Positions 57,170 through 64,000 of a stretch of DNA of 64,000 nt are shown here, one piece after another. The notes below the pieces were generated by a model. The model was not told the origin of the DNA and did no database searches. It saw only the letters and a list, made by a program, of their open reading frames with translations. The first letter of the stretch is position 1. Each line of letters starts with the position of its first letter. The stretch covers positions 6,951,501 to 7,015,500 of the forward strand of contig NZ_CP050177.1 of NCBI RefSeq assembly GCF_011694815.1, in the 5' to 3' direction. This stretch comes from Streptomyces liangshanensis. GTDB taxonomy: Bacteria; Actinomycetota; Actinomycetes; Streptomycetales; Streptomycetaceae. The position numbers were made by a program, and so were the translations under genes.

Positions 57170-58936
57170 TCAGCCGGTCATTTCGGGAACGGAGAGATCC
57201 GCCAGCTCGGAGTAGACGACGAACTTGAACGGGGCCGTCTGCTGGTGGCGTTCGACCAGCCGCAGCAGCGTCCGACGCCGGAGCTCGGCCAACGTCGCGC
57301 TGCCGGGGTGGCTTTGGAGAGCGGCGTCGGCCACCCTCAGCGCCGGCGCCAGGTCGTCCCGTTCGAGCAGCGTTTCGATCGTGTCGGTGTAGACGTCCGC
57401 CTTCCCGCCGCTGAGCAACTCCAGGACGGCGGTCCACTCCTTCGGCGAGACCGGGTCGACGCTGTCGAGATCGGGCTGCCAGTAGCCGGTGTGCTGGCGT
57501 TGGACACGCCGGACGACGTTGTCGCGCAACAGGATGTACGGAAGCACCGAGGCCGGGTGGGAGCGCAGGACGTCGGGCATGTGGTTGCGGTCGAGGATGT
57601 CGTGCACCGTACGTCCCGCGGTGATGTCGCCGCGGACGACCCGGTACAGGTCTTCCAGTGCGGGGCGCAGCCCGGCCAGCGCGACCGGGGTGAAGGCCGC
57701 GGTCAGTGGCGCGTGCCCGTGGACGAGCAGGGCGGGTCCGAGGTCGTCGAGCAGACGGAGGGTGTCGAGCAGGCCCTCGGCCGATCCTTCGGCGAAGAAG
57801 GGAGCACCCAGGTGGGGCATCAGGATGTCGCCGACGAACACGACGTCGCGTCCCGGCAGGTGGACGAGCAGCGCGTCGTCCGTCTCCCCGCCGTGCACCG
57901 GGAGCAGGCGTATGTCGACACCGCCGACCGTCAAGGACTCCGGTTCGCCGATCAGCCGGTCGGGCACGACGTCGTGCCGGTGTCCGGCGCCCGCGGGCAG
58001 GAACCTGGTCCAGGGGACGAACCCGGCGTTCTGCGCCTCGACCTCGGCGGCGAATCCGGCCTGGGCGATCACCTCGACACCGGGTCCGCGGAGTTCGTCC
58101 ACGCCCCCGATGTGGTCCCAGTGGCCGTGAGTGAGGATCACGTGGCTGACGGGCAGGTCGGAGATCTCGCGCATCGCCCGAAGCGCCGCGCGTGCCTGCT
58201 CGTTCGTACCACCGGCGTCGATGACGACCAGCGAGGAGTCGGTCACGACGAACCCGATCTCGCCGAACCCGAAGCCCTGGGTGACGTGGACGCCCTCCGC
58301 CAGTTCACGGAACCGCCGCGGCGCGAACCGGAACCCGTCCCGCTCGTTGACCCAGTAGTCGGTGCTCAGCGGCGGCAGGTCCGGCTGGGCGTCGAGGCCC
58401 GCCTTCCGGCGCGCCGCCGCGGCGTCCTCGGTGCGGCCGAGCAGCTCGTACGCCCTGGCCAGCGCACGGTACGCCCCGCGCCGCGGACCGATCGGAAAGG
58501 CGTCGCCGAGGGCGAGGACGCGCTCCAGATCGGCGACGGCGTCACCGGTACGGCCGGCCTCCGGCGGCAGCTCGGCGAGCACCAGGCCGCGGAAGTAGTT
58601 CGGCAGACCGGGCAGGGCCGCGACCGCCGTGTCCAGCGTGTTCACGGCTTCCCCGATCCGGCCGGGCAGCCTCGCGCGGAACGAACCGGCCACGGCCGCG
58701 AGAAGGGGCTGGTCGGGACGCTGCCCGGCCAGTTCGTGGAAGAAGTGGTACGCCTCGCCGAATCGGCGGCTCGCCGTGAGCACGCCGGACAGCGCCAGAA
58801 CGAGCTGCGGAGTCGCGTTCGGCCAACGGGCCGCCGTCATCATCGCCTCGGCGGTCAGGTTCCGGGTGATCCCCGGTGGGGAGAGGTCCGGATTCGGCGG
58901 TCGGCTCGACGGAGCGCTGGAGGAGTGGGGGGTCAT
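57170..58936 (-). CDS. Metallo-beta-lactamase-fold hydrolase with TPR-like N-terminus (alkylsulfatase-like)
   Basis: This 588-residue protein has an N-terminal helical, TPR-like region (about 30-180), a central metallo-beta-lactamase domain (VVTDSSLVVIDAGGTNEQ, ILTHGHWDHIGGVDEL, FVGDILMPHLGAP, LLVHGHAPLT) and a C-terminal helical region (GYWQPDLDSVDPVSPKEW, then ETLLERDDLAPALRVADAAL). The last part resembles the dimerization domain of SdsA-type alkylsulfatases. It may hydrolyse a sulfate or other ester. Two MarR-type operators (sites C and D) lie 71-129 bp upstream, placing it in the local regulon. Confidence 0.83.
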   Translation of the reverse strand: MTPHSSSAPSSRPPNPDLSPPGITRNLTAEAMMTAARWPNATPQLVLALSGVLTASRRFGEAYHFFHELAGQRPDQPLLAAVAGSFRARLPGRIGEAVNTLDTAVAALPGLPNYFRGLVLAELPPEAGRTGDAVADLERVLALGDAFPIGPRRGAYRALARAYELLGRTEDAAAARRKAGLDAQPDLPPLSTDYWVNERDGFRFAPRRFRELAEGVHVTQGFGFGEIGFVVTDSSLVVIDAGGTNEQARAALRAMREISDLPVSHVILTHGHWDHIGGVDELRGPGVEVIAQAGFAAEVEAQNAGFVPWTRFLPAGAGHRHDVVPDRLIGEPESLTVGGVDIRLLPVHGGETDDALLVHLPGRDVVFVGDILMPHLGAPFFAEGSAEGLLDTLRLLDDLGPALLVHGHAPLTAAFTPVALAGLRPALEDLYRVVRGDITAGRTVHDILDRNHMPDVLRSHPASVLPYILLRDNVVRRVQRQHTGYWQPDLDSVDPVSPKEWTAVLELLSGGKADVYTDTIETLLERDDLAPALRVADAALQSHPGSATLAELRRRTLLRLVERHQQTAPFKFVVYSELADLSVPEMTG

Positions 58937-59006
58937 GGTGTGTCTCCAGTGGGGCGGAATGACGGCTGGTCATGAGCAGGCGGGCAGGGGCCCGTGGATG
59001 CAGTGT

Positions 59007-59020
59007 GGTGTATATGCAAC
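59007..59020. promoter_or_regulatory. MarR-type operator, site C
   Basis: GGTGTATATGCAAC lies 71 bp before the metallo-beta-lactamase gene start. Confidence 0.7.
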
Positions 59021-59051
59021 ATGCGACGTCAAAAACCTGGCTCGGGCAACT

Positions 59052-59065
59052 GTTGCATATACATC
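59052..59065. promoter_or_regulatory. MarR-type operator, site D
   Basis: GTTGCATATACATC (complement GATGTATATGCAAC) lies 45 bp from site C, centre to centre, in the same promoter region. Confidence 0.7.
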
Positions 59066-59074
59066 AATCACACG

Positions 59075-59443
59075 TCAACCGCATTGGGGACAACGGGTTT
59101 TCAGGGCCTCGCTCACTCGCCGATGGACGATTCGGCGACGAGGCGTGACAACGTCAGCGCCGCGGAGAGCGGGCGGTGGCTTATCACGAGCGAGTCCGTA
59201 ATTGCCCTCCGCGTTCCGGTGCGTGGTCACCGTGACCTTGACGGGCTGTCCCGCGACCATTCCCTCGTACTCTTCCATGCCGTAGTCGCCGGCGTAGGCG
59301 CTGAAACGATGCACCCAGTTGTCGTGGAACCCGCCGACCGTCGTCAGCCGCGCCCGTACGGCGTCACGCCCCCTGACCGCGAGGTTGCCCATCGAGCACT
59401 CAAGGGTGACGTCCTCCGCCAGGCCGTCACCGAACGAAGTCAT
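59075..59443 (-). CDS. SnoaL-like (NTF2-fold) protein, apparently frameshifted
   Basis: The frame from ATG 59443 (behind GGGAAGG) encodes 122 residues. The first 80 or so look like a SnoaL/NTF2-like protein (DVTLECSMGNLAVRGRDAV, WVHRFSAYAGDYGMEEYEG, VKVTVTTHRNAEG). After base about 59207 this frame gives an atypical Arg/Pro-rich tail. Skipping one base there gives ITDSLVISHRPLSAALTLSR and a stop at 59113-59115, which looks like the proper family C-terminus. The gene is therefore probably broken by a 1- or 2-base indel, or the sequence has an error. Confidence 0.75.
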   Translation of the reverse strand: MTSFGDGLAEDVTLECSMGNLAVRGRDAVRARLTTVGGFHDNWVHRFSAYAGDYGMEEYEGMVAGQPVKVTVTTHRNAEGNYGLARDKPPPALRGADVVTPRRRIVHRRVSEALKTRCPQCG

Positions 59444-59474
59444 CGCGCTGACCTTCCCTTCTCTGAGCCGTCGG

Positions 59475-60434
59475 CTATGCGCGGACAAGGGCTGTGGGGC
59501 CGTCCGCGACGTGGCGGACAAGACGCTTGAGCGCCACCGGGGCGTTGCTCCGGTCGACGCGGCCGGCCATTCTGCGGAACCGGGCCAGGGGCAGAGCGAA
59601 CGGCGTCTGCGGGAGCAGCACGGCGATCTCCTGCGTGGTGCTCCCGACCTCGCGCCACGCGGTGAGCCTCGCCGCCGTTCCGCATATCGCGACCAGCGAG
59701 GTGAGTCTCTGGAGTGGGGTACCGGCCGCTTCCGATGTGCCGACGAGGCGTTCGAGCGCTGCTTCCCCGTGGCCGACCCGCGCCAGGATCTCCGTCTCAT
59801 GGGTGGCCACCTGGCGCAGGTCGATCCACCGCGACCAGTCCGGATCGGTCTCGGCCACGGAGTCGAGTACGTTCACCTTGGCCTGGTCGATCTCCCGCAG
59901 GGCCCTGGCCCTTTCGCCGATGATCGCGTACGCCCGCGCCTTGCGGACATGTGCCATCACGTGAAGGCGGGGCGACGCGCGCGAGCTGGAGAGCACCGCG
60001 TCCGCGAGGGCGACGGCCTCGCCCACGTCGCCGGTCTCGACGGCGTGCATGGACAGCAGGTCGAGGACGAACGAGCGGAAGCCCGGCTCGCCCGCGAGCC
60101 GGGCCAGGTGCGCGGCCTTCAGCAGCGCGCGGTGTGCCTCTCCCTGACGGTCGGCGTGAAAGAGCAGCCATCCGGCGACCTGCGCGATCTCCGCCTCGGT
60201 GGCGAGATGCGGTGTGCGCACTCTGCCGGTGGTGTGCGCGTGATTCCTCCAGAGCGCGAGAGCGGCGTCCGCCACCTGCTCCGGACCGTGCCGTCGGTCA
60301 TGGTCGAGGAGCTTGCCGATCGAGAGGCGGACGGCTTCCCTGTCCGGCCCCTCGTGTCCCGGCTCCCCGGCAGGGATGCGGGGCTCGCGCGGACGGGTGT
60401 CGTGCGGTGGGGTGCGGGTGTGCTGGACGGCCAC
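59475..60434 (-). CDS. TPR-rich protein resembling the C-terminal part of XRE/TPR regulators
   Basis: This protein of about 319 residues is mostly helical repeats (EIAQVAGWLLFHADRQGEAH, RALLKAAHLARLAGEPGF, HVRKARAYAIIGERARALRE, and later repeats). This pattern is seen in the C-terminal half of Streptomyces XRE-family TPR regulators (also LLDHDRRHGPEQVADAALAL), but no helix-turn-helix is present at its N-terminus. It may be an orphan sensor or scaffold, or a fragment. GTG 60434 is chosen because GGAAGGGG precedes it; ATG 60506 is the longest start. Confidence 0.72.
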   Translation of the reverse strand: MAVQHTRTPPHDTRPREPRIPAGEPGHEGPDREAVRLSIGKLLDHDRRHGPEQVADAALALWRNHAHTTGRVRTPHLATEAEIAQVAGWLLFHADRQGEAHRALLKAAHLARLAGEPGFRSFVLDLLSMHAVETGDVGEAVALADAVLSSSRASPRLHVMAHVRKARAYAIIGERARALREIDQAKVNVLDSVAETDPDWSRWIDLRQVATHETEILARVGHGEAALERLVGTSEAAGTPLQRLTSLVAICGTAARLTAWREVGSTTQEIAVLLPQTPFALPLARFRRMAGRVDRSNAPVALKRLVRHVADGPTALVRA

Positions 60435-60510
60435 GGTGTGTTCCCCTTCCGCCCCTGGGGCGACCGGCCGGCCCTGGGTCGGGCCGGGCCTCGAATTCTG
60501 GTGCACGCTT

Positions 60511-60546
60511 GAACCGCCGGGTGCCGACGAACCGCCCGGTGCCGGC
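60511..60546 (+). repeat. 18-bp tandem duplication
   Basis: GAACCGCCGGGTGCCGAC and GAACCGCCCGGTGCCGGC are adjacent, 16 of 18 bases identical, in the gap between the TPR gene and the phosphatase gene. Confidence 0.7.
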
Positions 60547-60555
60547 TGACGCGTC

Positions 60556-62691
60556 CTAGGGCGCGTGCGGGCGGATGAGGAGCAGGGCGATGTCGTCGCG
60601 ACCCTGGCCGTTACGCCATGCCTGGTCGATCAGTTCGTCCGCGACGACGTCGAGAGGACGTGAGCGCAGACCCTCGATCTGACCGGCGAGGTCGTCGATG
60701 GCCGCTCCGAGGTCGGTCCCGGGCCTTTCGACGAGGCCGTCGGTGTACAGGGTGAGCAGAGAACCCGGAGGCGTTCGGAATACGGTGGCCTCGTACGCCG
60801 ATTCGGCTTCGATGCCGAGAGGAACTCCGGGTGTGGTGTCGAGGACGCCGGCGGTGCGCCCGGGCGGCGCCAGGATCAGGGGCGGGTGCCCGGCGACGGC
60901 CGCGCGGGCCGTCCCGTCCCGCAGGTCCAGCTCGGCGTAGAGGCAGCTGGCGAAGAGCCCTGGGTCGAGGCCGTGGATCAGCCGGTTGGTCCGTTTCAGA
61001 ACCTCCTCCGGAGGTGCGCCCGAGGTGGCGTGCGCCTGGATGGCGGTACGGAGCTGGCCCATCAACGCGGCGGCGTTGACGTTGTGTCCCTGGACGTCCC
61101 CGATGACGGCGGCGACACGGTGGTGGTCGAGGCGGATCAGATCGTAGAAGTCACCCCCGATGTCCATTCCGGAGGTCGCCGGGAGATAGCGAGCGGTGAC
61201 GCCGAGCCCGGGGATGTCCGGCAGGGTCCTGGGCAGCAGGACGGCCTGGAGCCCGCGGGCGATCTGCGACTGGGTGTCGTACAGACGAGCCCGTTCCAGT
61301 GCCTGGGCGATCATTCCGGCCAGCGACGTGAGCGCGGCGCGTTCCTCGTGCGGGAACGGGTGGGGGCGCGGGAAGCGCAGGACGCAGCAGCCGACGGTCC
61401 GGCCGGAGGCCAGGAGCGGTAGGTAGCAGACGGGTCCGAGGTCGCTGTAGAGGTCCTTCAAGTGGGGGTAGGCCCGGACCAGTTCGTCGTCGTCGGCGAA
61501 GAAGGAGGGGATGCCCGACCGGATGGCCCGGGCGCCGGCGCTGTTCACCGTCAGGGGCAGGCCGTCGAGCCGTTCGGTGAGTGCTTCCGGGAAGCCGAGG
61601 GAGCTGAGAATCCTCAGCCTTTCGTCGTCGGCGCTCACCAGGGCCAGGCCGTGGGCGTTGATGACGGGCATGATCTGGTCGGTGACGCAGCCCGTCACGT
61701 CCTTCACCCCGACCGCCTGGGTCAGGGCCGAGGACAGGTGCATCAGATGGAAGAGGGAGCCGGCACCGCTCTGTGCGCCCATCGGCGGGTCGGGTGCCCG
61801 CGGGGGTCCCGCGTCCGGGGCCGAGGCCGGTGCGACGCGGGCACTGACACCGGTCAGGTCCGGGAAGAGGCGGAAGGAGAGCCAGGTATCCGGCGGCTTG
61901 AGCGCCGTGAACGACGTCGGAAGGCGGCTGAAGAGCGCGGAGAGGTACAGGTTCTCGTAGGCCGGATCGTCCAGCCAGGGCAATGCCTCCCACAGACGGG
62001 CACCCGTCGTCGCCGGCCGTTCGCCGCCGAGCAGCACGGCCGCTTGTTCGTTGAGGTACGTGACGCGGCCGTCGAGGTCCATCGCGAACAGGCCCTCATG
62101 AAGACGCTCGACGAGATCGGCACCGGCGTGCGCCTCCGCCTCGGTCCGGCGCGCGGCCGGACGCGCGTGGGCCAGGGTGCGCAGGGGCGAGGGGTCCCTC
62201 ACCGGTTCGTCCGGTATCCGGGCCTCCTGGAGAACCTCGCCCATCCGGTCGGCCGCGGAGGTGATCGCGTCGGTCTCCCGGCAGGTGAGCCGGGGAGCGC
62301 GGTTGCCCGGCCACAGGAGGAGAACCACACCCCAACAGGTCGATCCGGCCAGGAGGGGGGCGACGCACATCGACGAGTGGTACGGGAAGGCCAGCGCCGT
62401 ACGGGGATAGCGGCGCGCCACCTCCGAATGGCCGCTCAGCCATATCAGCCGCCGCTCGCGCGCCGCCTCGGCGACCGGCACGGGCGCGGACATCGCCACA
62501 CGGGACCAGGGCTGGGCTATGCGCCTGGACACCCCTGTCACCACCGTCATGCGAATGACGTGCTCCTGTGGCACACACTCGTACACGGCGCCGACATGGG
62601 CGCCCGTCAGCCGGACCACGTCCAGGAGCGCCCGGTCGATGTCGTGGGTGGAGCACCGCGCGACGTCGTTCCCCATCCTGTTACCCGCCAT
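60556..62691 (-). CDS. GAF-PAS-GAF SpoIIE/PP2C-type protein phosphatase
   Basis: This protein of about 711 residues has an N-terminal GAF domain (about 20-150), a PAS domain (about 190-290, ERLHEGLFAMDLDGRVTYLN), a second GAF domain (about 310-470, with PVCYLPLLASGRTVGCCVLRF) and a C-terminal SpoIIE phosphatase (LQAVLLPRTLPDIPGL, SGMDIGGDFYDLIRLDHHRV, VIGDVQGHNVNAAALMGQLR, LLTLYTDGLVERPG, GRDDIALLLIR). Metal-binding aspartates of the PPM fold are present. It should sense small molecules or redox/light cues and dephosphorylate a partner such as an anti-sigma antagonist. Site E (62751-62764) lies upstream. The start is uncertain: ATG 62691, ATG 62676 or GTG 62718. Confidence 0.9.
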   Translation of the reverse strand: MAGNRMGNDVARCSTHDIDRALLDVVRLTGAHVGAVYECVPQEHVIRMTVVTGVSRRIAQPWSRVAMSAPVPVAEAARERRLIWLSGHSEVARRYPRTALAFPYHSSMCVAPLLAGSTCWGVVLLLWPGNRAPRLTCRETDAITSAADRMGEVLQEARIPDEPVRDPSPLRTLAHARPAARRTEAEAHAGADLVERLHEGLFAMDLDGRVTYLNEQAAVLLGGERPATTGARLWEALPWLDDPAYENLYLSALFSRLPTSFTALKPPDTWLSFRLFPDLTGVSARVAPASAPDAGPPRAPDPPMGAQSGAGSLFHLMHLSSALTQAVGVKDVTGCVTDQIMPVINAHGLALVSADDERLRILSSLGFPEALTERLDGLPLTVNSAGARAIRSGIPSFFADDDELVRAYPHLKDLYSDLGPVCYLPLLASGRTVGCCVLRFPRPHPFPHEERAALTSLAGMIAQALERARLYDTQSQIARGLQAVLLPRTLPDIPGLGVTARYLPATSGMDIGGDFYDLIRLDHHRVAAVIGDVQGHNVNAAALMGQLRTAIQAHATSGAPPEEVLKRTNRLIHGLDPGLFASCLYAELDLRDGTARAAVAGHPPLILAPPGRTAGVLDTTPGVPLGIEAESAYEATVFRTPPGSLLTLYTDGLVERPGTDLGAAIDDLAGQIEGLRSRPLDVVADELIDQAWRNGQGRDDIALLLIRPHAP

Positions 62692-62750
62692 TCCTTCGCC
62701 GGAAGGGTGTGCCCGCACGCTCGGCCGACCGCCCTAGCATGATGGCATAT

Positions 62751-62764
62751 GGTGCATATACATC
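62751..62764. promoter_or_regulatory. MarR-type operator, site E
   Basis: GGTGCATATACATC (complement GATGTATATGCACC) lies 60-74 bp before the phosphatase start and also upstream of the divergent XRE-NB-ARC gene. Confidence 0.7.
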
Positions 62765-62929
62765 AAATAAGACTACAGGCCGCTCCACCGTCGACGGGAT
62801 GCCCGCGTGTACGGGTGGGAGGCGTCTCGGGAGTGCCCGTCGTGGGAGGCGAAACGTGGCCCGCTCCCGCGAAGTACGGCGCTGGGCCCTTCGGGAGTCG
62901 CTAACATAGCGATGACCAGGGGAGATGCG

Positions 62930-63865
62930 GTGGTTGGTGTGGTGGAGGAGCGGGACACCGGCGGCTTCGCGCGGTGGGTGCGCGTGCGGAGGGCGGAACT
63001 CTTCTACACCCAGGAGGAGCTGGCCTGCCAGGCCGGCGTCAGCGTCCGTACCGTACGGAACATGGAGGCGGGCCGCCCCGCGAGGGCGCACACGTGCAAG
63101 CTCGTCGTGCAGGCACTGACCGGAACCGGTCAGGAGGCCGGGTTACGTGCCCCGTTCGCGGCCGGTCAGCTGTTCCCCGCCCAACTCCCCTCCGCGGTCT
63201 TCCCGTTCACCGGCCGCGACGCCGTCCTCGGCACGCTCGACGAGGTGCTCGGTGACCTGTCGGACGAGACTCCGACGGCCACCGTCGCCGTGATCACCGG
63301 TGCGGCGGGTACCGGCAAGACCGCCCTCGCGTTGCACTGGGCCCACCGCGTCCGGCACCGCTTCACCGGCGGCCAGCTCCACGCCGACCTGCACGGGTAC
63401 GGGAGCGGTCCCGCCGATCCCGGCGAAATCCTCGCCCGGTTCCTGAGAGCGCTCGGCGTCGGGCATTCCGCCATGCCCCGCGCCACCGCGGAGCGCGCCG
63501 CCCTCTACCGCAGCCTCATATGGAAGTTGCGACTGCTCGTCGTTCTCGACAACGCCTCGACCGTGGACCAGGTGCTCCCCCTCCTGCCGGGCACGCCCGC
63601 CTGCCGCGTGCTGGTGACCAGCAGGGACCGGCTCAGCGCTCTGGTGGCGCGGCGTGGTGCCCGGCGGCTGGAACTGGGGCCGCTGTCCGACACGGCGTCC
63701 CGGGACCTGCTGCGGGAACTGATCGGGGCGAGGGCCGACGCCGACCCGGAAGGGACCGAGGCGCTGGTACGGCGTTGCGCCGGCCTACCCCTGGCCCTGC
63801 GCGTCGCCGCGGAGAGTGCCGGGGAAACCGCGACACCGTCCCTCCCCCCAGCCGCCGACCTCTGA
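62930..63865 (+). CDS. XRE helix-turn-helix / NB-ARC regulator, truncated, with TTA codon
   Basis: This protein of about 311 residues has an XRE DNA-binding domain (RRAELFYTQEELACQAGVSV, then RTVRNMEAGRPAR) and an NB-ARC ATPase domain: GAAGTGKTALALHW (P-loop), LLVVLDNAS (Walker B), CRVLVTSRDRLSAL and GLPLALRV. The usual long TPR/WD C-terminus is absent; the frame stops soon after the GLPL motif, 13 bp before a 16-bp tandem repeat array. Codon 72 is TTA (63143-63145), so translation may need bldA tRNA and occur late in development. GTG 62930 with GGGGAG is preferred; ATG 62912 is possible. Confidence 0.83.
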   Translation: MVGVVEERDTGGFARWVRVRRAELFYTQEELACQAGVSVRTVRNMEAGRPARAHTCKLVVQALTGTGQEAGLRAPFAAGQLFPAQLPSAVFPFTGRDAVLGTLDEVLGDLSDETPTATVAVITGAAGTGKTALALHWAHRVRHRFTGGQLHADLHGYGSGPADPGEILARFLRALGVGHSAMPRATAERAALYRSLIWKLRLLVVLDNASTVDQVLPLLPGTPACRVLVTSRDRLSALVARRGARRLELGPLSDTASRDLLRELIGARADADPEGTEALVRRCAGLPLALRVAAESAGETATPSLPPAADL

Positions 63866-63878
63866 CTCGGCCGGGTCG

Positions 63879-63967
63879 GACCGGCCCGCCCGCCGACCGG
63901 CCCGCCCGCCGACCGGCCCGCCCGCCGACCGGCCCGTTCGATGACCGGCCCGCTCGCCGACCGGCAC
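63879..63967 (+). repeat. 16-bp tandem repeat array
   Basis: GACCGGCCCGCCCGCC occurs three times perfectly (63879-63926), followed by two variant units (GACCGGCCCGTTCGAT, GACCGGCCCGCTCGCC) and a partial sixth. The array starts 14 bp after the XRE-NB-ARC stop codon. Confidence 0.9.
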
Positions 63968-64000
63968 GGAGCGGCCCGCCTTCGAAGGCCGCGGCGCGCA

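Noticed and set aside
58994..59530. Plus-strand frame starting over operator site C
   Set aside because: It overlaps operators C and D and the SnoaL gene, with no motif and poor codon pattern.
63879..63967. CRISPR-like array
   Set aside because: The 16-bp units are contiguous with no spacers, so this is a simple tandem repeat.

Overview
The window looks like chromosomal DNA from a Streptomyces-type actinomycete. GC is very high throughout, many genes start with GTG, and one regulator carries a TTA codon. Lineage markers include a MurT/GatD pair, a DmdR/IdeR-type iron box, a cysteine-rich leader peptide ahead of ssu genes, and the dispersed intergenic repeat GCCCGTCCGGCGATTGAGGAC. I saw no rRNA, tRNA, CRISPR array or complete insertion sequence.

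Layout. (1) 1-10.6 kb is the edge of a siderophore-type NRPS locus: the 3' part of an NRPS gene, an MbtH-like protein, and an opposite-strand operon of two fused ABC transporter subunits plus an iron-siderophore-binding lipoprotein, behind an iron box. (2) 10.8-26.3 kb is mostly housekeeping: NfeD-like/flotillin, SRPBCC/ArsR, CtaG-like, 6-phosphofructokinase, GatD-MurT, peptide deformylase, TetR/acyl-CoA dehydrogenase, glutathione peroxidase, TesB, a DUF3516-type helicase and a YdjM-like membrane protein. (3) 26.3-34.8 kb holds a TetR/epimerase pair flanked by a 109-bp near-identical repeat, a second fused ABC pair, a MarR regulator and a canonical ABC exporter. (4) 34.9-41.6 kb holds an MltG-like protein and a sulfonate-use operon (ssuC-ssuB-ssuA-ssuD, then a flavin monooxygenase) preceded by a 27-residue leader peptide. 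(5) 41.8-48.9 kb is accessory: PPOX, a small secreted protein, SDR/HxlR, a truncated MFS remnant, a PanE-like reductase, an MFS pump and an amidohydrolase. (6) 49-64 kb is an accessory block almost entirely on the minus strand: MMPL transporter, SDR, MarR, hemerythrin-like, TetR, LLM oxidoreductase, DUF1579-like, secreted MetX-like hydrolase, metallo-beta-lactamase protein, frameshifted SnoaL-like gene, TPR protein and GAF/PAS/PP2C phosphatase, then a truncated XRE-NB-ARC regulator on the plus strand.

How the parts may work together. The most notable patterns are regulatory. A 14-bp palindromic motif (GNTGYATATRCANC) recurs at the SDR, metallo-beta-lactamase and phosphatase promoters, with a weaker copy before the MarR gene, which suggests a local MarR regulon at 52-63 kb. 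A long TetR-type palindrome sits before the DUF1579-LLM-TetR operon. Both fused ABC pairs show complementary ATPase degeneration: one subunit lacks Walker A and the switch histidine but keeps LSGGQ, and the other keeps Walker A but has lost LSGGQ. That leaves one usable ATP site per heterodimer. The ssu operon has a nearly leaderless promoter, a Cys-codon-rich peptide and two hairpins, which fits cysteine-responsive attenuation. All functions are assigned by reading motifs and context; no database search was run.
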